Shown: in pieces, positions 24,176-32,645 of the stretch
Layout of the letters: every line of letters starts with the position of its first letter
Position numbering within the stretch: position 1 is the first letter of the stretch
DNA from: an uncultured Faecalibacterium sp.
Lineage (GTDB): Bacteria > Bacillota > Clostridia > Oscillospirales > Ruminococcaceae
DNA: 64,000 bases
Assembly (NCBI GenBank): GCA_934548045.1
Contig: CAKTEM010000003.1
Span: 1 to 64,000 of the forward strand
Reading direction: 5' to 3'
Made by a program: the position numbers and the translations under genes
Notes under the pieces: model-generated
Databases searched by the model: none
The model's input: only the letters and a program-made list of their open reading frames with translations
What the model was told of the DNA's origin: nothing

Positions 24176-25198
24176 TTAGCTCTTGATATGCCTCTCAGCC
24201 ACAAAAAATCCGACCGCGCTGACTGCGAAGACGACATAATAGCTTGCGATGCGGTAGAGCATAAGGGTACTCATGACTTCGCCCTGCGGCATGAAGCTGC
24301 CGAAGACCAGCAGGAATGCCGTCTCGATGGAGCCCATACCGGCCACATTTGGCAGGGCGTTCGAGAGGAAGAGCATCAGGCTCGTGAGGAGCTGCACCTG
24401 CCAGAAGGTCAGAGACGAAGACAGCCCCATGAACTGGATGCAGAGATACGGAAGGGTGAAAAGCAGGAACAACTTAAACGCCTGAACCGCGAAGATCTTG
24501 ACACAGCGGCCTTTGTCGGTCAGCAGGTTGCGGCTCTCTTCGGCGAGGGTATCCAGCTGCTCGAGCCAGCTGTTCCGCCGTGCCTGCCACTTTTCAGTCT
24601 TGGGCAGGTAGCCCAGCAGCCAGCGTGCCAGCCGCTGCACCAGCGGCGAAACACAGACCAGCACCAAAGCAAGAATGATGGCGGCGACCACGGCATAAGC
24701 CGCAGGCAGATAGTTCAAAACGCCGGAAGTGTTGGACGAGAACCATTGATTCTGGAACAGCAGCATGACCGTCGCATAAATCAGAACGGCACTTTTGTGA
24801 AAGACATATTGCAGGGTCATCAGGCCGACACCCGGGCCGACCTGAAGGCCCCAGTGATACAAATAATAAGTCTGAAGCGGCACGGCACCGGTGCCAAGGC
24901 CGACGACGTTGCCGAAGGTTCCCATAAAAGCGTTCTCGATGCCCTCCCGAAGCCCAAAGTTCGGGATGCGGCTCCGGACGATGAGCCAGCTTGCGACGCC
25001 TTCCAGCACGGGATAGCTGACGCCGATGAGAAGCACCAGCACCACCTGCCACCAGGAAAGGGCGGCCAGCGCGGAGGAAATCTCCTCCCAGTGGTCTTTG
25101 AAGATGTAAACGACCACGCCGGTCAGTGCCAGCAGGATGAGCAGCGACACGAGCGTTTTTTTACGGGATGGCTGCTGAGAGGCCGTGGGTTGATTCAT
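24176..25198 (-). CDS. YbhN/UPF0104-family membrane protein (LPG synthase TM-like)
   Basis: A 340-residue polytopic membrane protein with about eight helices, first at residues 15-32. The segments FMGTFGNVVGLGTGAVPLQ and LSNALPNVAGMGSIETAF are hallmarks of the family that shares its fold with the flippase half of MprF (lysylphosphatidylglycerol synthase). No aminoacyl-transferase domain is attached, so it may be a lipid flippase or scaffold; the function is not known from sequence. ATG follows AAAGGAG. Confidence 0.82.
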   Translation of the reverse strand: MNQPTASQQPSRKKTLVSLLILLALTGVVVYIFKDHWEEISSALAALSWWQVVLVLLIGVSYPVLEGVASWLIVRSRIPNFGLREGIENAFMGTFGNVVGLGTGAVPLQTYYLYHWGLQVGPGVGLMTLQYVFHKSAVLIYATVMLLFQNQWFSSNTSGVLNYLPAAYAVVAAIILALVLVCVSPLVQRLARWLLGYLPKTEKWQARRNSWLEQLDTLAEESRNLLTDKGRCVKIFAVQAFKLFLLFTLPYLCIQFMGLSSSLTFWQVQLLTSLMLFLSNALPNVAGMGSIETAFLLVFGSFMPQGEVMSTLMLYRIASYYVVFAVSAVGFFVAERHIKS

Positions 25199-25335
25199 GA
25201 CGGGTGACTCCTTTCGGTGGGGTTATCGAATGTACGTTTCCTAGTATAACACAACTTTCGTCGGTTTTTGTGAACATGAACCAAATTTTTCGCTTCAGAT
25301 TTGGCAAAATGATAAATGAAATTGGACGAAATTCT

Positions 25336-25364
25336 TTGACAGAAGCAGGAAATCAGGCTATACT
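25336..25364 (+). promoter_or_regulatory. Promoter of the CobW-like gene
   Basis: TTGACA, 17-bp spacer, TATACT: close to consensus, 35 bases before the ATG. Confidence 0.75.
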
Positions 25365-25399
25365 GACCCTGAACAAAACTGTAAAGAGGGGAAACTGAT

Positions 25400-26335
25400 A
25401 TGGTACAGGTCGATTTGATCACGGGTTTTCTGGGTGCAGGAAAAACAACCTTCCTGCGCAAATACGCAGCCTATCTCGCCAAGAAAGGGCATAAGGTCTG
25501 CATTTTGGAGAACGATTTCGGCGCAGTGAACGTCGACGCGATGCTGGTGCAGGACCTGCTGGCCGATGGCTGCGAGATCGAGACCATCAGCGGCGGTTGT
25601 GACTGCGACACCCACCAGCGGCGGATGCGCACCAAACTCATCTCGATGGCAATGCGCGGCTTTAACCGGGTGCTGGTAGAGCCAAGCGGAATTTTTGACG
25701 TAGACGAGTTCTTTGATGTTCTTCGGGATGACCCACTCGACCGCTGGTATGAGATCGGGAATGTCATTGCCATCGTGGACGCCATGCTGCCCGAGAAGCT
25801 TTCGCCGCAGGCAGACTACATTTTGGCGTCCGAGACAGCCAACGCCGGACTTGTCCTGCTCAGCCGGAGCCAGCTTGCCGCACCCGGACAGTGCGACGCC
25901 GCAAAAGCACATCTTGCCCGAGCGTTGGAAGCCTGCAAATGCTCCCGGGTGTTCAGGGATGAGGAAATTTCAATTAAAGATTGGAACACCCTGACCGAGG
26001 ACGACATGGCAAGAATCGCATCCTGCGGCCACCGGCAGGCCAGCTGCGAAAAGCTGCATTTCGACGAACACAAGGCGTTTTCGTCGGCCTATTTCCTTGA
26101 GCTTGGCTTGGATAAAGAGACTCTGACCCGGAATATCCCGAAGCTGTTCGGGAACGAAAGCTGCGGTCAGGTGCTTCGGGTCAAGGGTTTTGTGCCAGAT
26201 GGAGAACAGTGGTTCGAGCTGAACGCAACGGCGGACGGACTGACCGCTTCACCGATTCCACAGGGGCAGGAAGTTCTCATCGTTATTGGCGAAGGATTGC
26301 AGAAGGATAAAATCGAGGAACTGCTTCGTTCGTGA
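25400..26335 (+). CDS. CobW/COG0523-family GTPase
   Basis: A 311-residue P-loop GTPase of the metal-chaperone family. Walker A is GFLGAGKTTFL (residues 9-19), and ENDFGAVNVD and VEPSGIFD are switch motifs of the family. The metal-binding loop, normally GCxCC, here reads GGCDCDTHQRR, so the second adjacent Cys is replaced by Asp. The C-terminal CobW_C part begins near residue 220 (VLRVKGFVPDGEQWFELN). It may deliver zinc or another metal to a target protein; partner unknown, and no cobalamin genes are near. ATG follows AGAGGGG. Confidence 0.87.
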   Translation: MVQVDLITGFLGAGKTTFLRKYAAYLAKKGHKVCILENDFGAVNVDAMLVQDLLADGCEIETISGGCDCDTHQRRMRTKLISMAMRGFNRVLVEPSGIFDVDEFFDVLRDDPLDRWYEIGNVIAIVDAMLPEKLSPQADYILASETANAGLVLLSRSQLAAPGQCDAAKAHLARALEACKCSRVFRDEEISIKDWNTLTEDDMARIASCGHRQASCEKLHFDEHKAFSSAYFLELGLDKETLTRNIPKLFGNESCGQVLRVKGFVPDGEQWFELNATADGLTASPIPQGQEVLIVIGEGLQKDKIEELLRS

Positions 26336-26397
26336 AAAATAACAAAAATCGGGCTAAATTTTCCACAGACTGAACAGAAGAGGTTGAAAAGAATCCG

Positions 26398-26426
26398 TTG
26401 AACCGGGCGGAACTGGGGCGTATAAT
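26398..26426 (+). promoter_or_regulatory. Promoter of the YczE-like gene
   Basis: TTGAAC, 17-bp spacer, TATAAT. Confidence 0.75.
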
Positions 26427-26462
26427 AAGTAAGAAGTAAAAAATACGGGAGGAGCCCAGTCC

Positions 26463-27119
26463 ATGAGCGCAGTTTCTCAGAAAAAATCCGCAACGGAAAA
26501 GCCGACTGCACGCCGTATCGTCGGCATGGTGGTCGGAATCGTCATTATCGGTCTTGGTATTGCCCTGTTCAAACAGTCACACCTCGGCAACGACTCCATC
26601 AGCGCGCTGAATATGCGGCTGGCGGAGATGCTGGGCATCTCGCTGGGCGTGCAGAACCTCTGCACGAACGTCTTATTTTTCGCGCTGGAATGTTGGGTCG
26701 GCCGACAGTACATCGGGCTGGGAACCTTTGTCAACGGCATCGGCATCGGCTTTATCGTGACCTTCTTCTATGACCCCATCGCGGCGTTCTTCGGCCCGGC
26801 GAGTTCGCTGCCGGTGCAGCTGCTCTGGGTCGCGCTGGCAGTTCCGGTCACGGCACTGGGCGCGTCGCTTTATCAGACGGCAGACCTCGGCATCGCGCCG
26901 TATGATTCGCTGGCATTGGAGCTGCGCGATTACACACCGGTGCCGTATTTTGGCTGCCGTGTCTTTACGGATGCCCTCTGCGCTTTCCTCGCATGGGTGC
27001 TGGGCGGTCTGGTCGGTCTCGGAACGCTGGTCTGCGCGTTCTGCTTTGGCCCTTTTATCCAATTCTTCAATGGCACTATCTCCGAAAAAGTCCTGCAATA
27101 TAAACCCAAAGCAGACTGA
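26463..27119 (+). CDS. YczE/YyaS-type membrane protein
   Basis: A 218-residue integral membrane protein with about five helices and a short basic N-terminus. The internal similarity of the two halves (KQSHLGNDSISALN in the first, QTADLGIAPYDSLAL in the second) is typical of the YczE/YyaS/YitT-like COG2364 family, whose role is undefined. ATG follows GGGAGGAG. Monocistronic with its own promoter and terminator. Confidence 0.8.
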   Translation: MSAVSQKKSATEKPTARRIVGMVVGIVIIGLGIALFKQSHLGNDSISALNMRLAEMLGISLGVQNLCTNVLFFALECWVGRQYIGLGTFVNGIGIGFIVTFFYDPIAAFFGPASSLPVQLLWVALAVPVTALGASLYQTADLGIAPYDSLALELRDYTPVPYFGCRVFTDALCAFLAWVLGGLVGLGTLVCAFCFGPFIQFFNGTISEKVLQYKPKAD

Positions 27120-27136
27120 AAAACAGAATAAATAAG

Positions 27137-27178
27137 AAAAGCGTATGCGACACGAAACCGTGAAGCATACGCTTTTTT
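27137..27178. terminator. Terminator between converging genes
   Basis: GCGTATGC / GCATACGC with flanking A and T runs, usable from both sides. Confidence 0.85.
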
Positions 27179-27189
27179 GCTGAAATTTT

Positions 27190-29112
27190 TTAGTTCTCCG
27201 CCAGATTGCCGGTATAGAGCTGATAATACTTGCCCTTCTTGGCAATCAGTTCATCGTGGCTGCCGCGCTCGATGATGCGGCCCTGTTCCAGAACAACGAT
27301 GCAGTCGGCGTTCCGGACGGTGGACAGGCGGTGCGCGATGACGAAGGAGGTGCGGCCATACATCAGGCCGTCCATGCCGCGCTGAACCAGAGCCTCAGTA
27401 CGGGTGTCGATGGAGGACGTTGCTTCGTCCAGAATCAGCACCGGAGGATCTGCGACAGCGGCACGGGCAATCGCCAGCAATTGACGCTGGCCCTGCGAGA
27501 GGTTCGCGCCGTCGCCGGTCAGCATGGTGTTATAACCATCCGGCAGACGCTGGATGAAACCATCTGCGTTGGCGAGACGAGCAGCTGCGATGCACTCTTC
27601 GTCGGAGGCATCCAGACGGCCGTAGCGGATGTTCTCGAGGACGGTACCCGTGAACAGGTGGGTGTCCTGCAGAACGATGCCCAGAGAACGGCGGAGGTCA
27701 GCCTTTTTGATCTTGCTGATGTTGATGCCGTCGTAACGAATTTTGCCGTCGGAGATGTCGTAGAAGCGGTTGATGAGGTTGGTGATGGTCGTCTTGCCGG
27801 CACCGGTGGAACCGACAAACGCGATCTTCTGACCCGGACGGCCATACAGGTTGATGTCGTGGAGGACGGTCTTCTCCGGGACATAGCCGAAATCAACGTC
27901 GGTGAAGGTGATATCGCCTTCCAGCTTGTGATAAGTGGTGGTGCCGTCGTGGTGCGGATGTTTCCATGCCCAGATGCCGGTGCGCTCCTCGGTCTCAACG
28001 AGGTTGTCGTTCCGGTCATACTTGGCGTTGACGAGGGTGACATAACCTTCATCGGTCTCGCTGGGAGCGTCCATCATCTTGAAGATACGTTCCGCACCGG
28101 CCAGAGCCATGATGATGCTGTTTGCCTGCATGGAGACCTGACTGATGGGCATGTTGAAGCTCTTGTTCAGGGAGAGGAAGGCGACAACGGTGCCGAGGGT
28201 CATGCCGCCGACATTGCCGACTGCCATCGCCGCGCCGACCAGAGCGCAGACCGCGTAGCTGATGTTGCCGAGCTGTGCGGTGACGGGCATGATGATGTTC
28301 GCGAAGCTGTTGGCCTTGTTCGCACTGTCCTTCAGTTTGTCGTTCAGTTCACGGAAACCGGCCAGAGCTTTCTGTTCGTGGGTGAAGACCTTGACGACCT
28401 TCTGGCCCTCCATCATCTCTTCGATGTAGCCGTTCACCTTGCCGAGGTCACGCTGCTGGGCGATGAAGTATTTGCCGCTCATGCCGGTGATCTTTTTAGT
28501 GCAGAAGAGCATCAGAGCGACCATGACCATCGTGACGAGGGTCAGCGGCAGGCTCATCATGCACATGCTGGCAACGACGGAAACGATGGTGATGGCACTG
28601 GAGACCAGCTGCGGAATACTCTGGCTGAGCATCTGGCGCAGGGTGTCGACGTCGTTGGTGTAGACCGACATGATGTCGCCGTGCGGATTGGAATCAAAGT
28701 ATTTGATGGGCAGGCTCTCCATGTGGGTGAAGAGCTGGATACGGATGTTGCGCAGGGTACCCTGTGTGACGTTTACCATCGTGCGTGCGTTCAGCCATGC
28801 GGCCAGAATACCGATGACGTAGATGCAGCCGACCCGGAACAGCGCACCGGCCAGCGGTGCGAAATCGGGGTTCTGCTGCTGGGTCATGGGAACGATGTAA
28901 TCGTCGATGAGGGTCTGCAGGAAGAGGCTGGCCTGAACATTTGCCAGCGCGCTGACGATGATGCAGACCAGAACGAGAATGCAGTGGGGCAGGTAGTGCT
29001 TGAACACCTCGTCCATAATGCGCTTGAGCAGCTTGCCCGGATTATCGACTTTCGGACGCGGCTGACCTGCACCGCGAGGGCCGGGGCCGCGAACTTCTTT
29101 TGCCTGAGCCAT
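27190..29112 (-). CDS. ABC exporter half-transporter with canonical ATPase site
   Basis: A 640-residue fusion of a six-helix membrane domain (about residues 35-330) and an ATPase domain. Walker A is GSTGAGKTT, signature NLSQGQRQLLAIARA, Walker B VLILDEATSSID and switch His in FVIAHRLSTV, all canonical. An insert of about 35 residues (ETEERTGIWAWKHPHHDGTT region) lies between the two domains. It begins where the upstream ABC gene stops (TAATG overlap). The pair resembles MdlAB/TM287-288-type heterodimeric multidrug or lipid exporters. Confidence 0.92.
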   Translation of the reverse strand: MAQAKEVRGPGPRGAGQPRPKVDNPGKLLKRIMDEVFKHYLPHCILVLVCIIVSALANVQASLFLQTLIDDYIVPMTQQQNPDFAPLAGALFRVGCIYVIGILAAWLNARTMVNVTQGTLRNIRIQLFTHMESLPIKYFDSNPHGDIMSVYTNDVDTLRQMLSQSIPQLVSSAITIVSVVASMCMMSLPLTLVTMVMVALMLFCTKKITGMSGKYFIAQQRDLGKVNGYIEEMMEGQKVVKVFTHEQKALAGFRELNDKLKDSANKANSFANIIMPVTAQLGNISYAVCALVGAAMAVGNVGGMTLGTVVAFLSLNKSFNMPISQVSMQANSIIMALAGAERIFKMMDAPSETDEGYVTLVNAKYDRNDNLVETEERTGIWAWKHPHHDGTTTYHKLEGDITFTDVDFGYVPEKTVLHDINLYGRPGQKIAFVGSTGAGKTTITNLINRFYDISDGKIRYDGINISKIKKADLRRSLGIVLQDTHLFTGTVLENIRYGRLDASDEECIAAARLANADGFIQRLPDGYNTMLTGDGANLSQGQRQLLAIARAAVADPPVLILDEATSSIDTRTEALVQRGMDGLMYGRTSFVIAHRLSTVRNADCIVVLEQGRIIERGSHDELIAKKGKYYQLYTGNLAEN

Positions 29113-30863
29113 TACTGCTCACCTCCCTGCTTGTCGAAGTCGCCGCCGCCCTGTGTCTGGCTGTTGTAGACTTCCTGATAGATCTGATTGGTTTTCAGCA
29201 GCTCCTCGTGGGTGCCAAGGCCGTTGATTTTGCCGTCATCCAGAACAAGGATGCGGTCAGCGTCCTGCACCGAGGAGATGCGCTGTGCGATGATGATCTT
29301 GGTGGTGCCGGGGATCTCTTCCCGGAAAGCCTTGCGAATTTTGGCGTCGGTCGCAGTATCGACTGCGCTGGTCGAGTCGTCCAGAATCAGGACTTTCGGC
29401 TTGCGCAGCAGGGCGCGTGCGATGGTCAGACGCTGTTTCTGACCACCCGAAACGTTGGAGCCGCCCTGCTCGATCCATGTATTGTACTTGTCGGGGAAAC
29501 GCTCGATGAACTCATCGGCGCAGGCCAGTTTCGCGACACGGATGCACTCTTCCTCGCTGGCGTTCTCGTCGCCCCAGCGCAGGTTGTCGAGGATGGTACC
29601 GGAGAACAGGACGTTCTTCTGCAGGACCATCGAAACTTCCCGGCGGAGGACATCGAGGTTGTAATCCCGGACGTCCACACCGCCGACGCTGACGGTGCCG
29701 GTCTCGGCATCGTACAGACGGGGAATCAGCTGTACCAGACTGGATTTCGCGCTGCCGGTGCCGCCGATGATGCCCAGCGTCTCGCCGGGTTTGATCTCAA
29801 ACGAGATATCGTTCAGGACGGGATGGCCGGTGCCGTGCTTGTACTTAAAGGTGACGTGGTCGAACTTGATAGAACCGTCGGCGACGGTGCTGACCGGCTG
29901 CTTTGCAGGGGGTAGGTCGGTGGTCTCGTCCAGAACTTCGACGATACGCTTTGCGGATGCAGCGGACATGGAGATCATGACGAAGGCCATGCTCAGCATC
30001 ATCAAAGCCATCAGGATATTCATGATGTAACCGAACAGTGCGTTCAGCTGGCCGGTGGTGATGGCACCAGCCAGAACATAGTGCGCGCCGAACCAGCTCA
30101 GGGCGAGGTTGCAGCCGTAAACAGCGGTCAGCATGGCCGGGTTGTTGAAGCTCAGGCGGCTTTCGGCGTTGACGAACTGGTTGTACAGCCCCTCGCAGGC
30201 CTTGGTGTACTTCTCGTTCTCGAAGCCCTCGCGGACGAAGCTCTTGACGACACGAATCGCGGAAACGTTCTCCTGAACGGAAGCGTTCAGGTTGTCGTAG
30301 TTCTTGAAGACCCGGTCGAAGATTTTAAAGGTAGGGATCATGATGGACGCCAGCACAGCCACCAGAAAAGCGACTGCGATGACAAAGATCAGGGCCAGAG
30401 GGCCGCCGATGGAGAACGCCATGATGAGCGCGAAGACCAGATGCACCGGGGCGCGGACACACATGCGCTCGATCATCTGGAAGGCGTTCTGAACATTGGT
30501 GACGTCGGTCGTCATGCGCGTGACGAGGCCGGCAGTGGAAAACTTGTCGATGTTGGAGAAGGAGTAATGCTGGATGTTCTCATACATCGCATCGCGCAGG
30601 TTTCCGGCAAAGCCGGTGGAAGCTTTTGCGGCATACTTGCCGGCCAGCACGCCCAGCAGCAGAGCGATGGCGGCGACAAGGAAGGTCAGCAGGCCGTATT
30701 TGATGATGGCATTCATGTCGCTTTTCTCGATGCCCTGATCGATGATAAAGGCCATCAGAGTCGGCAGCAGAATGTCCATGATCGCTTCCAATGCGGAAAA
30801 GATAGGTGTCACGATGGCGGCGCGCTTGTACTCGCCCAGATGTGACACGAGCTTTTTGATCAT
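29112..30863 (-). CDS. ABC exporter half-transporter with degenerate ATPase site
   Basis: A 583-residue partner of the downstream gene. Membrane domain residues about 15-300, ATPase after 340. Walker A GGTGSAKSS and signature NVSGGQKQRLTIARA are intact, but Walker B reads VLILDDSTSAVD (Asp where the catalytic Glu should be) and the switch His is Gln (IIAQRISSVQ). Together these indicate the non-hydrolysing site of an asymmetric heterodimer. ATG follows a GGAGGATAT leader. The first gene of the operon, directly downstream of marR. Confidence 0.92.
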   Translation of the reverse strand: MIKKLVSHLGEYKRAAIVTPIFSALEAIMDILLPTLMAFIIDQGIEKSDMNAIIKYGLLTFLVAAIALLLGVLAGKYAAKASTGFAGNLRDAMYENIQHYSFSNIDKFSTAGLVTRMTTDVTNVQNAFQMIERMCVRAPVHLVFALIMAFSIGGPLALIFVIAVAFLVAVLASIMIPTFKIFDRVFKNYDNLNASVQENVSAIRVVKSFVREGFENEKYTKACEGLYNQFVNAESRLSFNNPAMLTAVYGCNLALSWFGAHYVLAGAITTGQLNALFGYIMNILMALMMLSMAFVMISMSAASAKRIVEVLDETTDLPPAKQPVSTVADGSIKFDHVTFKYKHGTGHPVLNDISFEIKPGETLGIIGGTGSAKSSLVQLIPRLYDAETGTVSVGGVDVRDYNLDVLRREVSMVLQKNVLFSGTILDNLRWGDENASEEECIRVAKLACADEFIERFPDKYNTWIEQGGSNVSGGQKQRLTIARALLRKPKVLILDDSTSAVDTATDAKIRKAFREEIPGTTKIIIAQRISSVQDADRILVLDDGKINGLGTHEELLKTNQIYQEVYNSQTQGGGDFDKQGGEQ

Positions 30864-30912
30864 CGGGATATCCTCCTATCGTTTTGGATTTCGGGTAGTT
30901 TGCAACTGAACA

Positions 30913-30940
30913 ATTCTATACCAAACAATTATATTGTCAA
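30913..30940 (-). promoter_or_regulatory. Promoter of the ABC exporter operon
   Basis: Minus strand TTGACA, 16-bp spacer, TAGAAT. Two AATTGTT words occur in direct repeat within and next to it, a plausible MarR operator. Confidence 0.6.
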
Positions 30941-30965
30941 GCGGCTTTCAAAAAGATTTCACAGA

Positions 30966-31463
30966 TCACTGTAAGCCGTCCTTGAGCTTGTTCAGCAGGC
31001 GGAGCAGTTCGGCGTGTTCCTCGGGGGTCAGCAGGCTGTCGACACATTCTTCGGTCTGGTGGAAGGAGAGGATGGTCTTTTCGTGCAGCTGGATGCCCTG
31101 TTCGGTCAGGATAAGCTGCTTGAGCCGTGCATCCTGCGGCACGCTCTGCCGCTCGATATAGCCCTTTTTCTCCATCAGCTGTAAAATGTTCGTCACGGTG
31201 GAACGGGTGATGGAGAATTCGCGCTCGATATCGCGCTGGAAGACCGGTGTGTCCGCATGGTGGTACAGATAGCTTAAAATCCAGCCGTGCATCGGGGTCA
31301 CGTCGTCAACATGGTTGGCGCGGTTGAAGGAGTTGGTCTTGCGGAAGATCAGATTGTTGACCCGGTGCATCATGGCCGGGATGACCTGCGGCGGTTCCCA
31401 AGGCGGTTCGCTGCACTTGCAGGCCGCCTCGTGTTCCGCCAAAGATTTGGTGATATCACACAT
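30966..31463 (-). CDS. MarR-family transcriptional regulator
   Basis: A 165-residue winged-helix dimer. Core: THGWILSYLY-like helix (PMHGWILSYLYHH), recognition region QRDIEREFSITRSTVTNILQ, wing KGYIERQSVPQDARLKQLIL with the conserved D-R. A short N-terminal piece has CKCSEPPWEP, where the two Cys might sense thiols or metal (speculative). ATG at 31463 follows GAGGT; upstream in-frame codons lack a ribosome site. It probably represses itself and the ABC exporter genes downstream. Confidence 0.9.
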   Translation of the reverse strand: MCDITKSLAEHEAACKCSEPPWEPPQVIPAMMHRVNNLIFRKTNSFNRANHVDDVTPMHGWILSYLYHHADTPVFQRDIEREFSITRSTVTNILQLMEKKGYIERQSVPQDARLKQLILTEQGIQLHEKTILSFHQTEECVDSLLTPEEHAELLRLLNKLKDGLQ

Positions 31464-31530
31464 GGAAATACCTCGTTTGTTGTGGATTGTGCGCAGGATT
31501 GTTTTAACTAAAACTGTTTGATACAAAACT

Positions 31531-31558
31531 ATTATAGCCAAAAGAAGAGGACTGTCAA
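31531..31558 (-). promoter_or_regulatory. marR promoter
   Basis: Minus strand TTGACA, 16-bp spacer, TATAAT. The -35 element lies inside the terminator of the upstream GDPD gene. A TTTTGTATCAAAC partial palindrome follows the -10 element and may be the MarR site. Confidence 0.7.
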
Positions 31559-31572
31559 GAGACAGCCCTCTT
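31545..31572 (-). terminator. Terminator of the bgl-GDPD operon
   Basis: Minus strand AAGAGGGCTGTC TCTT GACAGTCCTCTT followed by CTTTT; overlaps the marR -35 element. Confidence 0.8.
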
Positions 31573-31577
31573 AAAAA

Positions 31578-32645
31578 TTATGAATTTTCGGTGATTTCCG
31601 CAGCGGCCAGAGATTCGGGATTGTTCAGAGGTGCTTCTGTCTCGGAAGAAGAGCTGTCGCGCGCTTCCAGAACCGAGAGCAGAAGTTCCGGCTGGTTCGT
31701 CACGATGACCTCCGGGTTCATCCGGAGCAGACTGCGCAGTTCCCGGCGGTCTTCGGTGAACATCGGCCACGGTGCGGCCTGAAAGCCTTTTTCCTGGATC
31801 TTCGAGATGAGCTTGGTATCCCGGAAACAGCCGTAATAGGTCGGCCCGATGTAGTCCACCGGAAAATCAAACTGGGAGACGTAGCGAATCGTGTCGATCT
31901 GGCGGATATAGTCCTCGAAAATTTCCAGAAGATTCTTCCCCGGGAAGTTGGAACACATGGCGAGGAACCGGTCACGGTAATATTGAAAGATCGGGCCATT
32001 CTCACCGTCCAGCTCGTCCGGGTCTTCGACAAGAGCCGCCATCTCGCTGAGACTCTGAACCGAAGAGAGCTTTTCCAGCATCGGGTCGCCGTTCGTCAGG
32101 CCGAGGTCTTCCCAGAGCGACGGCGGCGGAAAGTGGCTGGACTCCATATTCAGGAACAGAGCGGCCGTCCGCATCTCGGGCATCTGTTCCTTGATTTGGC
32201 GGAGCAGGTCGTACTGGAACGAGGTCAGAACGACCTTGTCCTCACAGCCCATGTTGACAACGGCATCGAGGACACGGGCGACAAAATCCTTGTCGCGGTC
32301 GAAGTAGGGCTTCAGCTCGATGTGCATCATCTTCATATCCCGGCCAATTTCCAGCACTTCTTCCAGCGTGGGGATCTTTTCACCGGCATAGTCCGGACTT
32401 TTCCAGCTGCCGAAATCCAGCTGGCGCAGGGTCTCGAGATCGGTGTTGAAGATGTCGTAGTGGGCATTGGATACCCGGTCGGTGACGAAGTCGTGCGCAA
32501 TGACAAGCTTTTTGTCCTTCGTCATCTGGACGTCCATCTCGATACCGTCAGCACCCAGAGCTTTGGCGGTGCGGAAGGAGACAAGGGTGTTTTCGGGCGC
32601 AAGATAGGACGCGCCGCGATGTCCAACAATCAAAGGTCGGCTCAT
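31578..32645 (-). CDS. Glycerophosphodiester phosphodiesterase
   Basis: A 355-residue GDPD-family TIM-barrel enzyme that hydrolyses glycerophosphodiesters to glycerol-3-phosphate and an alcohol. Catalytic motifs: VGHRGASYLAPENT (His-Arg and Glu), DGIEMDVQMT (metal-binding Glu/Asp) and IAHDF. MHIELKPY carries a further metal-site Glu. No signal peptide, so cytoplasmic. Beyond residue 325 is a low-complexity Ser/Glu tail. Its ATG overlaps the stop of the upstream glycosidase gene by 4 bases, so the two are translated together. Confidence 0.92.
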   Translation of the reverse strand: MSRPLIVGHRGASYLAPENTLVSFRTAKALGADGIEMDVQMTKDKKLVIAHDFVTDRVSNAHYDIFNTDLETLRQLDFGSWKSPDYAGEKIPTLEEVLEIGRDMKMMHIELKPYFDRDKDFVARVLDAVVNMGCEDKVVLTSFQYDLLRQIKEQMPEMRTAALFLNMESSHFPPPSLWEDLGLTNGDPMLEKLSSVQSLSEMAALVEDPDELDGENGPIFQYYRDRFLAMCSNFPGKNLLEIFEDYIRQIDTIRYVSQFDFPVDYIGPTYYGCFRDTKLISKIQEKGFQAAPWPMFTEDRRELRSLLRMNPEVIVTNQPELLLSVLEARDSSSSETEAPLNNPESLAAAEITENS

